Positions 1-7,744 of a stretch of 22,130 nt of DNA are shown here, piece by piece. The DNA lies in contig JAZGHU010000005.1 of assembly GCA_036481345.1 (NCBI GenBank), positions 1-22,130 of the forward strand. The letters run 5' to 3'. Every line of letters starts with the position of its first letter. Position 1 is the stretch's first letter. The notes below the pieces were generated by a model that was not told where the DNA came from, did not search any database, and worked only from the letters and a program-made list of their open reading frames with translations. The translations under genes were made by a program, and so were the position numbers. Source of the stretch: JAAOYC01 sp036481345. GTDB taxonomy: Archaea > Nanobdellota > Nanobdellia > Woesearchaeales > WJKL01.

Positions 1-2
1 GC

Positions 3-1187
3 TTATTTCAATTTTTCTCATTAAAGTTGATGGATCTTTTCAAATCAAGAAAAAAGCTTGTTGTAACTTCTGCTATTATCCAAGCATTGATCTGGATTCC
101 AATGTTACTCACTTTTTTCATGGGCAAATTAAAAGTCTATTATCTGATATTTTTTGCAGTTATTTATTTTGTCAGCGGAATGATTGGGATTCCTGCATGG
201 AATTCTTGGATAGGAGACATAGTAGATGTTAAGATAAGAGGAAAATATTTTGCAAAGCGTAACAGGATTGTTGGATTGTTTGTCTTGATATCAATCATAA
301 TTGCAGGAATAATCTTAGATATATTTAGAAATGGCGCAAGAACTCAATTTTATGGGTTTGTAATCATATTCATCATAGCAATGTTAGCAAGATTTGGATC
401 TGCTTTCTTCCTTAACAAGAAATTTGAACCTGAGATGGCAAAGCAGACAAAGAAAACTAGATTTAGTTTTATACAATTCCTGAAAAAAGCAAGATTCAGA
501 AATTATGGAATGTTTGTTATCTTTTTGACATTGATGAACTTTTCTGTGTTTGTTGCTGCTCCTTTTTTTGTTCCTTATTGGCTTTATGATCTAAAGATAA
601 ATTATATTGCTTTTATGATATTGTTAGCAATATCTTTTATTGCTAAGTATCTGGCTTTGCCTGTTTGGGGAAAACTTATGGATGAGCATGGAACTAAGAA
701 GATAGTGACTTTAACTGGATATATTATGCCTATCCTGCCTATACTTTGGCTTTTCTCTAGAAATTATTATTTTTTTATATTTATTCAGATAATTGGAGGG
801 ATAATTTGGGCAGGTTTTGAACTAAGTACTTTTAATTTTATATTTGACACTACAACTCCTGAAAAAAGAGCAAGATGTGTATCTTATTTTAATGTTATAA
901 ATGGTGTTATGATATTTTTAGGAGCTACAATCGGAAGTTTGGTTGTTAAATACAATAATGTATTTTGGACAAAATATTACTTAGTATTCTTGATTTCAGG
1001 AATATGCAGGTTAGGAGTTAGTGTATACTTCCTTCCTAAATTAAAAGAAGTCAGAAAAGTTGCTGACATTGAATACAAAAAACTATTTATGAAAGCAACT
1101 GACATGATTATCTCAGAAAGTTTTCATAATTTTACTTTCTTACTGCATTATCCTAGGAAATTTAAACGAGTTTGGTATAAGAAATGA
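3..1187 (+). CDS. MFS transporter, 5' end cut by the window edge
   Basis: Integral membrane protein of the major facilitator superfamily. The frame is open to the left edge, so the TTG/ATG codons at 27-32 are probably internal and the first one or two membrane helices lie outside the window. The visible part starts at the basic loop after helix 2 (KSRKK) and then alternates hydrophobic helices of about 20 residues with short basic loops, roughly nine to ten segments. The segment PAWNSWIGDIV followed by RGKYFAKRNRIVG resembles a conserved loop of a prokaryotic MFS subgroup. The substrate cannot be read from the sequence. The stop codon overlaps the queA start (ATGA, 1184-1187), so the two are probably translationally coupled, which makes a role near deazaguanine metabolism possible but unproven. 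Confidence 0.8.
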   Translation, partial: LFQFFSLKLMDLFKSRKKLVVTSAIIQALIWIPMLLTFFMGKLKVYYLIFFAVIYFVSGMIGIPAWNSWIGDIVDVKIRGKYFAKRNRIVGLFVLISIIIAGIILDIFRNGARTQFYGFVIIFIIAMLARFGSAFFLNKKFEPEMAKQTKKTRFSFIQFLKKARFRNYGMFVIFLTLMNFSVFVAAPFFVPYWLYDLKINYIAFMILLAISFIAKYLALPVWGKLMDEHGTKKIVTLTGYIMPILPILWLFSRNYYFFIFIQIIGGIIWAGFELSTFNFIFDTTTPEKRARCVSYFNVINGVMIFLGATIGSLVVKYNNVFWTKYYLVFLISGICRLGVSVYFLPKLKEVRKVADIEYKKLFMKATDMIISESFHNFTFLLHYPRKFKRVWYKK

Positions 1188-2164
1188 AGTTAGAAGATTT
1201 TGATTATAATCTGCCAGAAGAACGCATTGCTCAATCTCCAATTTCTCCAAGAGATTCTTCTAAACTGATGGTTATTAATTCTAAAATTGAACACAAACAT
1301 TTCTATGATATAACTGATTATCTTGAAAAAGGAGATGTTCTTGTTGTAAATGAAACAAAAGTTGTTCATGCTAAACTTATTGGGGAAAAATCAACAGGAA
1401 CAAAAGTTGAATTGATTGTTGAAGAAATTAAAGGAAGAAAAGCAGAATGCTGGATAAAATCTAAAAATCCTAAAGTTGGAAACAGATTAATTTTTGGAAA
1501 ATATATTGGAAAGATCATAAAAGAAGACAAAGCCCAAGTTTTAGTTGAGTTTAATGAAGAGGTTGATAAAATTTTAAAGGAAAAAGGAATCCTTCCAACT
1601 CCCCCTTACATCAAGAGAAAATTAGATAGTGATTCACAATATCAAACTGTTTATTCTAAGAAAAAAGGATCTGTTGCAGCTCCAACAGCAGGCTTACATT
1701 TCACAAAAAGATTATTAGATAAAATAAAGAAAAAAGGAGTAAAGATTGCAAAAGTTACTTTGCATATTGATTTTGGAACATTTTTGCCTGTAAGAAACAT
1801 AAACAAGAAAAAACTCCATAAAGAATATTTTGAAATTGATAAAAACAATGCAAAAATCATAAACAATGCAAAAAGATTGATAGTTGTTGGAACAACTTCT
1901 ATGAGAGCATTGGAGTCAGTAGCAGATAAACATGGAAAAATCAGAACAAAAAAAGGCAACACAGAACTCTTCATAAAACCAGGATACAGATTTAAATTAA
2001 AATACAACGCAATGATCACAAACTTCCACCTTCCAAAAAGTACATTATTGATGCTAGTCTCTGCTTTCATCGGAAGAAAAAAGATTTTAGATGCTTACAA
2101 ACTAGCTGTAAAAAACAAATACAGATTTTTTTCTTTTGGAGATGCTATGTTGCTTCTAAAATAA
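1184..2164 (+). CDS. queA: QueA, S-adenosylmethionine:tRNA ribosyltransferase-isomerase
   Basis: Transfers and isomerises the ribosyl part of SAM onto 7-aminomethyl-7-deazaguanine (preQ1) at the tRNA wobble position, giving epoxyqueuosine. It has 326 residues, slightly shorter than most bacterial QueA. Family motifs run in order: DFDYNLPEERIAQ near the N-terminus with RDSSKLMV, VAAPTAGLHFT (164-174), TLHIDFGTFLPV (192-203), VGTTSMRALE (235-244), TNFHLPKSTLLMLVSAF (279-295) and YRFFSFGDAML (313-323). All signature blocks are present, so an active enzyme is expected. The gene starts inside the stop codon of the upstream MFS transporter. Its pathway partner queH lies about 3.3 kb away on the other strand. 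QueA is expected in bacteria; in archaea the usual tRNA deazaguanine is archaeosine, so this gene is notable and may have been acquired from bacteria. Confidence 0.95.
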   Translation: MKLEDFDYNLPEERIAQSPISPRDSSKLMVINSKIEHKHFYDITDYLEKGDVLVVNETKVVHAKLIGEKSTGTKVELIVEEIKGRKAECWIKSKNPKVGNRLIFGKYIGKIIKEDKAQVLVEFNEEVDKILKEKGILPTPPYIKRKLDSDSQYQTVYSKKKGSVAAPTAGLHFTKRLLDKIKKKGVKIAKVTLHIDFGTFLPVRNINKKKLHKEYFEIDKNNAKIINNAKRLIVVGTTSMRALESVADKHGKIRTKKGNTELFIKPGYRFKLKYNAMITNFHLPKSTLLMLVSAFIGRKKILDAYKLAVKNKYRFFSFGDAMLLLK

Positions 2165-2180
2165 GTATTAGAGTGCATAA

Positions 2181-2191
2181 AAATATTTAAA
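2181..2191 (+). promoter_or_regulatory. TATA box for prs
   Basis: The AT-only stretch AAATATTTAAA lies about 30 bases upstream of the ATG at 2220. This spacing suits a nearly leaderless archaeal mRNA and supports that ATG over the TTG at 2199. Confidence 0.5.
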
Positions 2192-2219
2192 GAGAGATTT
2201 GTTTGTTTTTATTGAGAAA

Positions 2220-3239
2220 ATGCTAAAGAGAAGGGGAGAATTAAGACTTCTAGCATGTGAAGCAGGCAGGCCTTTTGCTGAGAAAATTTTGCAGAAACTT
2301 CTTGAGAAAGGAGAATATAAAGAAGCAAGGATTATTGATTCTAAAGAAATACAATTTGCAAATTCTGAGATAAAAACTAAGATTGGGGAAAGTATTAGGG
2401 ATGCTGATGTTTATATTATCCAGGATGTTGAAAATTCTGTTCATGGAAAATCTATTGATGAGAATTTAAGAGCATTGAAGACTGCTATTGATGCCGCATG
2501 GAGGAGTGATGCAAGATATGTAACTGCTGTTCTTCCTGCTTTTCCTTATGCACGGCAGGATAAACAAGATGGAAGAGAAGGAATAACAGCTTCATTAATT
2601 GCAAGAGAAATAGAAGCTGCTGGAGCTGATCATGTTATTACTTTAGATATCCATAATACTGCTATTGCTGGATTCTTTAGAAAAGCTAAGTTTGATAATT
2701 TGAATGCTTCTAAAAATATCATGAGTCATATTCTTAAGAATCCTGAATTGTTTAATCTTAAAAATATGGTTATAATGCCTCCTGATCTAGGAGGAGCAAA
2801 GAGAGCAGAGCGTTATGCACGGAAATTAGGAACTGATCTTGTTTTTGTTCATAAAAAAAGAAGCTATACCCATGCAAATGTTGTTGAAGATGCTGTGATT
2901 ATTGGAGATATTAGCGGAAAAGATGTTTTGATTGTAGATGATATGATATGCACAGGCGGAACATTGATTAAAGTTATTAAATTAGTTAAACAAAAAGGAG
3001 CTAATAAAGTTTATGCTGCCTGCAGTCTTCCTTTGTTTAATGGCAACGCAATACAAAATCTAACTGAAGCATATGAAGCAGATTATCTTTCTGGAGTTAT
3101 TGGAACTGATGCTGTTCATCATGGAAAAGATTTTGCTGCAAAGTGCCCTTGGTTCAGAGAAGTAGATATTGCAAGTTATTTTGCAAAAGTTATTAGAAAA
3201 TTAAATCACAGAGAAAGCCTGAGCGAGTTATTACAATAA
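2220..3239 (+). CDS. prs: Ribose-phosphate pyrophosphokinase (PRPP synthetase)
   Basis: Makes 5-phosphoribosyl 1-diphosphate from ribose 5-phosphate and ATP for purine, pyrimidine, histidine and deazapurine synthesis. Recognisable parts, numbered from the ATG at 2220 (339 residues), are the N-terminal ELRLLACEAGRPFAEKI, the flexible-loop block AFPYARQDK, the DIHNTAIAGFF block of the ribose-phosphate site, and the PRPP loop VDDMICTGGT (239-248). The open frame extends to a TTG at 2199, but the TATA box at 2181-2191 and the shorter, family-like N-terminus favour 2220. It stands alone behind its own promoter, 34-55 bases after queA depending on the start. Confidence 0.93.
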   Translation: MLKRRGELRLLACEAGRPFAEKILQKLLEKGEYKEARIIDSKEIQFANSEIKTKIGESIRDADVYIIQDVENSVHGKSIDENLRALKTAIDAAWRSDARYVTAVLPAFPYARQDKQDGREGITASLIAREIEAAGADHVITLDIHNTAIAGFFRKAKFDNLNASKNIMSHILKNPELFNLKNMVIMPPDLGGAKRAERYARKLGTDLVFVHKKRSYTHANVVEDAVIIGDISGKDVLIVDDMICTGGTLIKVIKLVKQKGANKVYAACSLPLFNGNAIQNLTEAYEADYLSGVIGTDAVHHGKDFAAKCPWFREVDIASYFAKVIRKLNHRESLSELLQ

Positions 3240-3318
3240 GTATATGACCTTTTTGTCTCACTTTTCTCTACTTTTTCGCAATGTTCTTTTTAAACTTAGT
3301 TCTATTATATAGTATAAG

Positions 3319-3334
3319 GTGACATAATAGTCAC
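3319..3334 (+). promoter_or_regulatory. Small inverted repeat in the leader of the acidic-protein gene
   Basis: GTGAC and GTCAC are perfect 5-base arms around ATAATA, ending 12 bases before the ATG at 3347. A TATA-like stretch near 3287-3297 would place the transcript start just ahead of it. It could be an mRNA hairpin or an operator. Only the symmetry is seen. Confidence 0.3.
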
Positions 3335-3346
3335 AGGAATAGAAAA

Positions 3347-3886
3347 ATGGTATGCAGCCCACATATGCCGATTATGCAAGGAATTGCATATCAAGGAAGG
3401 ATGAATGTTAAACCAACACCAATGTATGGTGTTGTCAGCAACTCTAGATTAGATTACAATCCGTTAGAAAATAAAGATTATGCTGAAGAGATGCAATCGG
3501 ATGGACAAGAATTAGATCTTGAAAATAAAACTTATAGTCAATCCTATAGTGCAATGCCTTTGATATATGAAACTGTAGAGGGCGATACACTGGATAACTA
3601 TATTGCAAATTACATGTCAGAAGAACAGCAAATAAAAAATCCAGTAGAAGAAGTTAATGATAATTTATTAGAAGAAACAACTTATGAGGCAGAGCATATT
3701 TATGATGTGCAGGAAAATAATTTGCAGGAAGATCAAGAAGTATATTCAAACTCAAGGGGAAATGATCTAATGAAACTAATAAAACAAGAAAGAAAAGAAG
3801 CCCCTAAAATTTCAAAAGAAAAGCTTACAGAAATGATACATAATGAATTACATAGGGGGGAAATGCTTCCTGCATTACATAACTAA
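3347..3886 (+). CDS. Acidic, probably disordered protein upstream of a VPS4-like ATPase
   Basis: Not recognised as a known family. It has 179 residues, is rich in Glu, Asp, Asn, Gln and Tyr, and has little hydrophobic content and no signal peptide or membrane segment, so it is probably largely disordered. The C-terminal 40 residues differ: a basic/amphipathic stretch (LMKLIKQERKEAPKISKEKLTEMIHNEL) is predicted helical by eye. The stop codon is 2 bases before the ATG of the AAA ATPase, with no gap for a separate promoter, so the two are surely co-transcribed. An acidic tail-bearing protein next to an ATPase with MIT/TPR-like repeats could be its substrate or adaptor; that is inference from position and composition only. 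Confidence 0.75.
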   Translation: MVCSPHMPIMQGIAYQGRMNVKPTPMYGVVSNSRLDYNPLENKDYAEEMQSDGQELDLENKTYSQSYSAMPLIYETVEGDTLDNYIANYMSEEQQIKNPVEEVNDNLLEETTYEAEHIYDVQENNLQEDQEVYSNSRGNDLMKLIKQERKEAPKISKEKLTEMIHNELHRGEMLPALHN

Positions 3887-3888
3887 AA

Positions 3889-5241
3889 ATGTGTGATGAA
3901 AAAGATGCAGAAAGATATGAAAAGCTTGCAAAACTCTGTTTGGAAGAACAGGAATTGGAGAAAGCTAGGAAGAATTATCTTGAAGCAGCCAGCATATACT
4001 TATTACAAGCACAGCTTAGGAAAAATAGCATCTTAATGAAAAAGGCAAATAATTGTTATAGAAAATCAAGAAAAGCAATTGGAGAAGATTCAGAAGAACT
4101 AACAAAAAAAGAATTAGCAAGAAGATGTTTAAATGAAATTGAGGAGATGAAAATGTGTGATGAAAAAAGTGTTGAAACAATGGTGAAGCTTGGAAAGAAG
4201 CTAGAGAAGAGTAATCCAAAGAAAGCAGCAGATGAATATCTTAAAGCAGCAGAGGATTTATTGAATCAATCTGAGCACCATCCTGAAAAAGAAGATGAAT
4301 ATATCAATCTTGCAAACAAATTATATCTTAAAGCAAAAGAGATGAAAGGGAAAAAGGCAGAAGAGAATGAGATAATCAGCACATCAGATAATGAGATTAC
4401 TTTCAAGGATATTGGAGGGTTGGAAGAATTAAAAGAAGAGATTAAGTTTAAAATTATTGAGCCTTTTAAGAATCCAGACCTTTTTAGGTATTATAATAAA
4501 GCAGTGGGCGGTGGAATCTTGATGTATGGTCCCCCTGGATGTGGAAAAAGTTTGATAGCAAAAGCTACTGCTCATGAAGCTGAAGCTAATTTCATACATG
4601 TTAAATGCTCTGATTTGAAAAGCAAATTTGTTGGAGAAACTGAAAAGAATATTGCTGAATTATTTGAAAAAGCAAGAGAGAATCAACCAACAATTATCTT
4701 TTTTGATGAGTTTGAATCTCTAGGAAGAGACAGATCAGAAGGACATAATCATGAAAAAAGTGCTGTTGCCCAGTTACTTACTGAGATGGATGGAATGGAC
4801 TCAAAAGATCAACAGATATTATTATTGGCTGCAACAAATGAACCTTGGGTGATAGATCCAGCATTAAGAAGAGAAGGGAGATTTGGAAAGACTTTATTTA
4901 TTGGTCCTCCTGACCTAGAAGCAAGAAAGAAGATTTTTAAGATTATGATGAAGAAAAGACCAATCGATAAATTAGATTATGCTCTTTTAGCTGATATGAC
5001 AGAAGGATTCTCAGGAGCTGATGTTAAAGCAGTATGTGAATCTGCAACCGACATTCCATTAAGAGAATGTTTTAAAACAAAGAAAAAAAGAAATATTACA
5101 ATACAGGATATGAAATCAGTTATAAAAGATGTAAAGTCTGTGCTGAATCAATGGTTTGGTAAGGCTAAAATGGAAGTAAAGAAGAAAAATCTAGAAGAAA
5201 CTTTCAAAGATTTAGCTGAGAAAGAAGTCATTGCAGCTTGA
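3889..5241 (+). CDS. VPS4/CdvC-like AAA ATPase with two MIT/TPR-like N-terminal repeats
   Basis: Single-ring AAA ATPase of the meiotic clade type (VPS4, CdvC, katanin-like), which remodels protein polymers or complexes using ATP. The N-terminal half holds two helical repeats, about 5-65 and 89-153, both opening with MCDEK and both containing an alpha-helical (Y/A)LEAA/YLKAA pattern as in MIT or TPR domains. The ATPase domain follows: DIGGLEELKEEI (about 174-185), Walker A GPPGCGKS (214-221), pore loop KSKFVGE (244-250), Walker B FFDEFE (271-276), sensor-1 region AATNEPW (N317), and arginine fingers in ALRREGRF (326-332). All catalytic residues are intact. It is co-transcribed with the acidic protein upstream. 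No ESCRT-III/CdvB gene is visible in the window. It could instead be a proteasome-unrelated Cdc48-type remodeller. Confidence 0.85.
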   Translation: MCDEKDAERYEKLAKLCLEEQELEKARKNYLEAASIYLLQAQLRKNSILMKKANNCYRKSRKAIGEDSEELTKKELARRCLNEIEEMKMCDEKSVETMVKLGKKLEKSNPKKAADEYLKAAEDLLNQSEHHPEKEDEYINLANKLYLKAKEMKGKKAEENEIISTSDNEITFKDIGGLEELKEEIKFKIIEPFKNPDLFRYYNKAVGGGILMYGPPGCGKSLIAKATAHEAEANFIHVKCSDLKSKFVGETEKNIAELFEKARENQPTIIFFDEFESLGRDRSEGHNHEKSAVAQLLTEMDGMDSKDQQILLLAATNEPWVIDPALRREGRFGKTLFIGPPDLEARKKIFKIMMKKRPIDKLDYALLADMTEGFSGADVKAVCESATDIPLRECFKTKKKRNITIQDMKSVIKDVKSVLNQWFGKAKMEVKKKNLEETFKDLAEKEVIAA

Positions 5242-5247
5242 GATAAA

Positions 5248-5262
5248 TTTAAATAGTTTAAA
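5248..5262 (+). promoter_or_regulatory. TATA box, 30 bases before a small ORF
   Basis: TTTAAATAGTTTAAA begins exactly 30 bases before the ATG at 5278. The same 15 bases recur 30 bases before the ATG at 6371, so both genes appear to use the same core promoter and leaderless arrangement. Confidence 0.6.
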
Positions 5263-5277
5263 CTCTAAACTCATATT

Positions 5278-5436
5278 ATGACAGAAGAATCTGATAAATT
5301 TGTCCAGGAAATGCTCAAAAAAGTCAATGAAAAGAAAGAGACTGAAGCACGTACAAGAACTCATGGAGTAGATCATTCTGAAGTTGAAGATATCACTGCA
5401 GAAGTTCTTGGATGGAAAAAGAAGAAAAAAGATTAA
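5278..5436 (+). CDS. Small charged protein, 52 residues
   Basis: A 52-codon frame reading MTEESDKFVQEMLKKVNEK at its start and ending in a Lys-rich tail (GWKKKKKD). It is highly charged, with a likely N-terminal helix (residues 3-25) and no recognised domain. Support comes from the strong TATA box placed at leaderless spacing (5248-5262), a clean ATG, and an end that overlaps the convergent queH stop by only 3 bases, so the space is used exactly. Function unknown; the basic tail could bind nucleic acid. Confidence 0.6.
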   Translation: MTEESDKFVQEMLKKVNEKKETEARTRTHGVDHSEVEDITAEVLGWKKKKKD

Positions 5437-5939
5437 TTCTTAGAAAACAGACAACCACAGTAGTTTTGTCTATACAGATTATACTTTTTGCTTAACTCTA
5501 CACTATGCATATAGCCTTTTTTAAAATCTCTTTCTAGAAAATTATTAAATTCTTTTCCAATTTCATTGATAACTTCAGCATTTTTATACGGCGAAACAGT
5601 TAATGTTGTTGTAAACAGATCAAATCCCCGTTCTTTTGCAACTTCAGCTGTTTTCTTTAATCTAAATCGAAAACATATTGAACATCTATCTCCACCTTCT
5701 TTATCATCTTCATATCCCTTAACAGCATTATGCCAGTCAATAACATCATAATCTCCAACAATAATTGGAATATCCATTGCTTCTGCATATTTCTCTGCTT
5801 CTTCAAGCCTTCTTCCATATTCATTGATTGGCTCAATACAAGGATTATAAAAGAATAAAGTAACATCATATTCTTTTCTTAATTCTTCAATTACATGAGT
5901 AGAACAAGGTGCACAACATGTGTGAAGTAATAATTTCAT
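5433..5939 (-). CDS. queH: QueH, epoxyqueuosine reductase
   Basis: Reduces epoxyqueuosine in tRNA to queuosine, the last pathway step; it is the non-orthologous alternative to the cobalamin enzyme QueG. The 168 residues carry the expected cysteine pattern of the family (formerly DUF208): HTCCAPC (C8, C9, C12), GGDRCSICF (C86, C89) and YCGC (C161, C163), with FYNPCIEP at 30-37 and the TTTLTVSPYKN block at 110-120. These cysteines bind an iron-sulfur cluster and an extra iron in characterised members. The start codon overlaps the stop of the upstream acyl-carrier-like gene (ATGA, 5936-5939), so the two are coupled. Together with QueA this gives two consecutive enzymes of the pathway in one window. 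Confidence 0.94.
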   Translation of the reverse strand: MKLLLHTCCAPCSTHVIEELRKEYDVTLFFYNPCIEPINEYGRRLEEAEKYAEAMDIPIIVGDYDVIDWHNAVKGYEDDKEGGDRCSICFRFRLKKTAEVAKERGFDLFTTTLTVSPYKNAEVINEIGKEFNNFLERDFKKGYMHSVELSKKYNLYRQNYCGCLFSKN

Positions 5940-6274
5940 TTGGCAGAAGTAGTTGATTGCTCTTCTACTGTTTCATCAACGTATTTAATAAAATCATTAT
6001 AGTGTGTTACTCTCCATGCTTCTGGTAAGTCAGTTGGTTTTCCAGCTTTATATTCTGGAGCTGCTTCTTCTATTTTTGTTTCAATTTGGTCCCATATGCT
6101 TCCAAATTCCAAACCCAATTCATCTTCTGCTTTTTCTTCTAATAAAAAAGCAATGTTTGTATAATCCAAAGAATCTAAGTTTAGATCACCCATCATTGGA
6201 TTTCTATCTAATTCTTCTCTAGTTACTCCAATTTCTTTTATAAGTATAGTATCTACTATATTTTTATATGTCAT
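5936..6274 (-). CDS. Acyl-carrier-protein-like protein
   Basis: Probable carrier protein holding a 4'-phosphopantetheine arm. The block GDLNLDSLDYTNIAFLLEEKAEDELG (29-54) matches the ACP helix II signature, with Ser35 in DSL as the attachment residue, and the C-terminal HYNDFIKYVDE resembles the last ACP helix. At 112 residues it is about 30 longer than a typical ACP; the extra part lies between the core and the last helix (about 60-90). It shares a transcript with queH and overlaps it by 4 bases. A TATA-like CTTTATAAA lies near 6300 on this strand, about 25 bases upstream, suggesting a leaderless mRNA. What acyl or aminoacyl group it carries cannot be told. ACPs are uncommon in archaea, which generally lack fatty-acid synthase. 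Confidence 0.7.
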   Translation of the reverse strand: MTYKNIVDTILIKEIGVTREELDRNPMMGDLNLDSLDYTNIAFLLEEKAEDELGLEFGSIWDQIETKIEEAAPEYKAGKPTDLPEAWRVTHYNDFIKYVDETVEEQSTTSAK

Positions 6275-6340
6275 TTTAGAATATTGATGAATGTTTTTTT
6301 ATAAAGTTTATTGATATGAAAAAGTTATGCTAGCAAAAAG

Positions 6341-6355
6341 TTTAAATAGTTTAAA
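6341..6355 (+). promoter_or_regulatory. TATA box for the beta-CASP nuclease
   Basis: TTTAAATAGTTTAAA starts 30 bases before the ATG at 6371; it is identical in sequence and spacing to the element at 5248-5262. Confidence 0.6.
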
Positions 6356-6370
6356 TTAGAATATCAATAG

Positions 6371-7744
6371 ATGAGAGTTAAATTCTGCGGTGCAGCTAAA
6401 ATAGTGACTGGTTCTAATTATCTTATTGAAGTTGGTGGAGAAAGAATTCTTGTTGATTGCGGCATGTTTCAAGGAAATAAAGAGATATCTAGATTAAATT
6501 ACAGACCATTTAAGTATGATCCTAAAAGAATTTCTCATGTTCTCCTAACTCATGCTCATATTGATCATTCTGGATTGATTCCAAAATTAGTCAAAGAGAA
6601 ATTTAAAGGAAAAATTCTTGCAACAGATGCAACAATTGATTTATGCAAAATAATGCTGGAAGATTCAGCACACATCCAGGAGATGGAAAATAAATATGAA
6701 AATGAAAGATTAAAAGTAAGAAATCAACCATTAAGACAGCCATTGTATACCCAAGATGATGTTGCTGCTACAATACCTCATTTCCAAAAAGTTGTCTATG
6801 ATCAAGAAGTTCAAGTTACTCCTAATATCAGAGCAACATTCCACGATGCAGGACATATAATAGGAAGTTCTATAGTTGAATTGATCATAAATGATAATGG
6901 AGAAGAAAAAAGATTAGTATTTTCAGGAGATCTTGGGCAGTGGGATGTTCCAATCATTGAAGATCCAACTATAATCCAAAAAGCTGATTATTTATTTTTA
7001 GAAAGTACTTATGGAGACAGGCTTCATGAAGATGTTAAAGATAGAGAAATCAAATTATTAGAATATGCTAAAAGAGCTTATGCAAGAGGAGGCAGAGTAT
7101 TGATTCCATCTTTTGCAATTGAAAGAACTCAAGAACTTCTATACTCTTTTAACAAATTGATTAAACAAGGAAAACTTCCTAATATGAAAATATTCTTAGA
7201 CAGTCCATTGGCAATCAAAGCAACTGAAATTTTCAAGCGTCATCGTGAATATTTTGATGAAGAAGCTTTAAAAAAATATTCTCGTCCTTTTACTTTTCCT
7301 AATTTAGTTTATACAAGAACAGTTAATGAAAGCAAAGCAATAAAAGATTACAAAAAACCTTGTATTGTGATTGCTGGAAGTGGTATGTGTACTGCTGGAA
7401 GAATAAGACACCATTTTAAAAATGGGTTAGATGATCCAAAAAATATTGTTGTTTTTGTTGGTTATCAGGCCAATGGTACTTTGGGAAGATGGATTTTAGA
7501 AGGCCAGAAAAGAGTTAGGTTTATGGGATTGTATATGGATGTTAAAGCTGACATTGAAAAGATAAATAGTTTTTCTGCTCATGCTGATTATAAAGATATT
7601 CAAAAATGGGTTAATGGATTTATTCAAAAGCCTAAAAAAATATTCTTGGTTCATGGAGAACAAAGAAGTGCAATGGAATTAAAGAAGAAGTTAAATAAGT
7701 TTAATTGTGCAATTCCAAGTATTGGAGACATAGCAAAATTATAA
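6371..7744 (+). CDS. Metallo-beta-lactamase/beta-CASP ribonuclease (CPSF-like)
   Basis: Zinc-dependent RNA nuclease of the CPSF/RNase J superfamily, expected to act in RNA processing or decay. The 457 residues show all motifs: HAHIDHSG (61-68, motif 2), AGHIIGSS (motif 3), FSGDLG (motif 4), then the beta-CASP domain with LESTYGDR (A), SGMCTAGRIRHH, and SFSAHADY (B) and LVHGE (C) near the C-terminus. It lacks the N-terminal KH domains of the archaeal termination factor aCPSF1 (FttA), so it fits the shorter aCPSF2/TTHA0252-like group. Promoter spacing (6341-6355) implies a leaderless message. The 3' end overlaps the convergent gene by 6 bases. Confidence 0.92.
   Translation: MRVKFCGAAKIVTGSNYLIEVGGERILVDCGMFQGNKEISRLNYRPFKYDPKRISHVLLTHAHIDHSGLIPKLVKEKFKGKILATDATIDLCKIMLEDSAHIQEMENKYENERLKVRNQPLRQPLYTQDDVAATIPHFQKVVYDQEVQVTPNIRATFHDAGHIIGSSIVELIINDNGEEKRLVFSGDLGQWDVPIIEDPTIIQKADYLFLESTYGDRLHEDVKDREIKLLEYAKRAYARGGRVLIPSFAIERTQELLYSFNKLIKQGKLPNMKIFLDSPLAIKATEIFKRHREYFDEEALKKYSRPFTFPNLVYTRTVNESKAIKDYKKPCIVIAGSGMCTAGRIRHHFKNGLDDPKNIVVFVGYQANGTLGRWILEGQKRVRFMGLYMDVKADIEKINSFSAHADYKDIQKWVNGFIQKPKKIFLVHGEQRSAMELKKKLNKFNCAIPSIGDIAKL

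Noticed and set aside
1651..2070. Open frame of 139 codons on the minus strand inside queA
   Set aside because: It lies opposite a clearly conserved queA; the frame arises from codon bias and shows no family signature or promoter.
3244..3312. 22-codon hydrophobic ORF after prs
   Set aside because: T-rich, no promoter at the right distance; the stretch looks like an oligo-T termination region and promoter for the next gene.
5657..5869. 70-codon minus frame inside queH
   Set aside because: Same strand but shifted; queH motifs run through the whole region.
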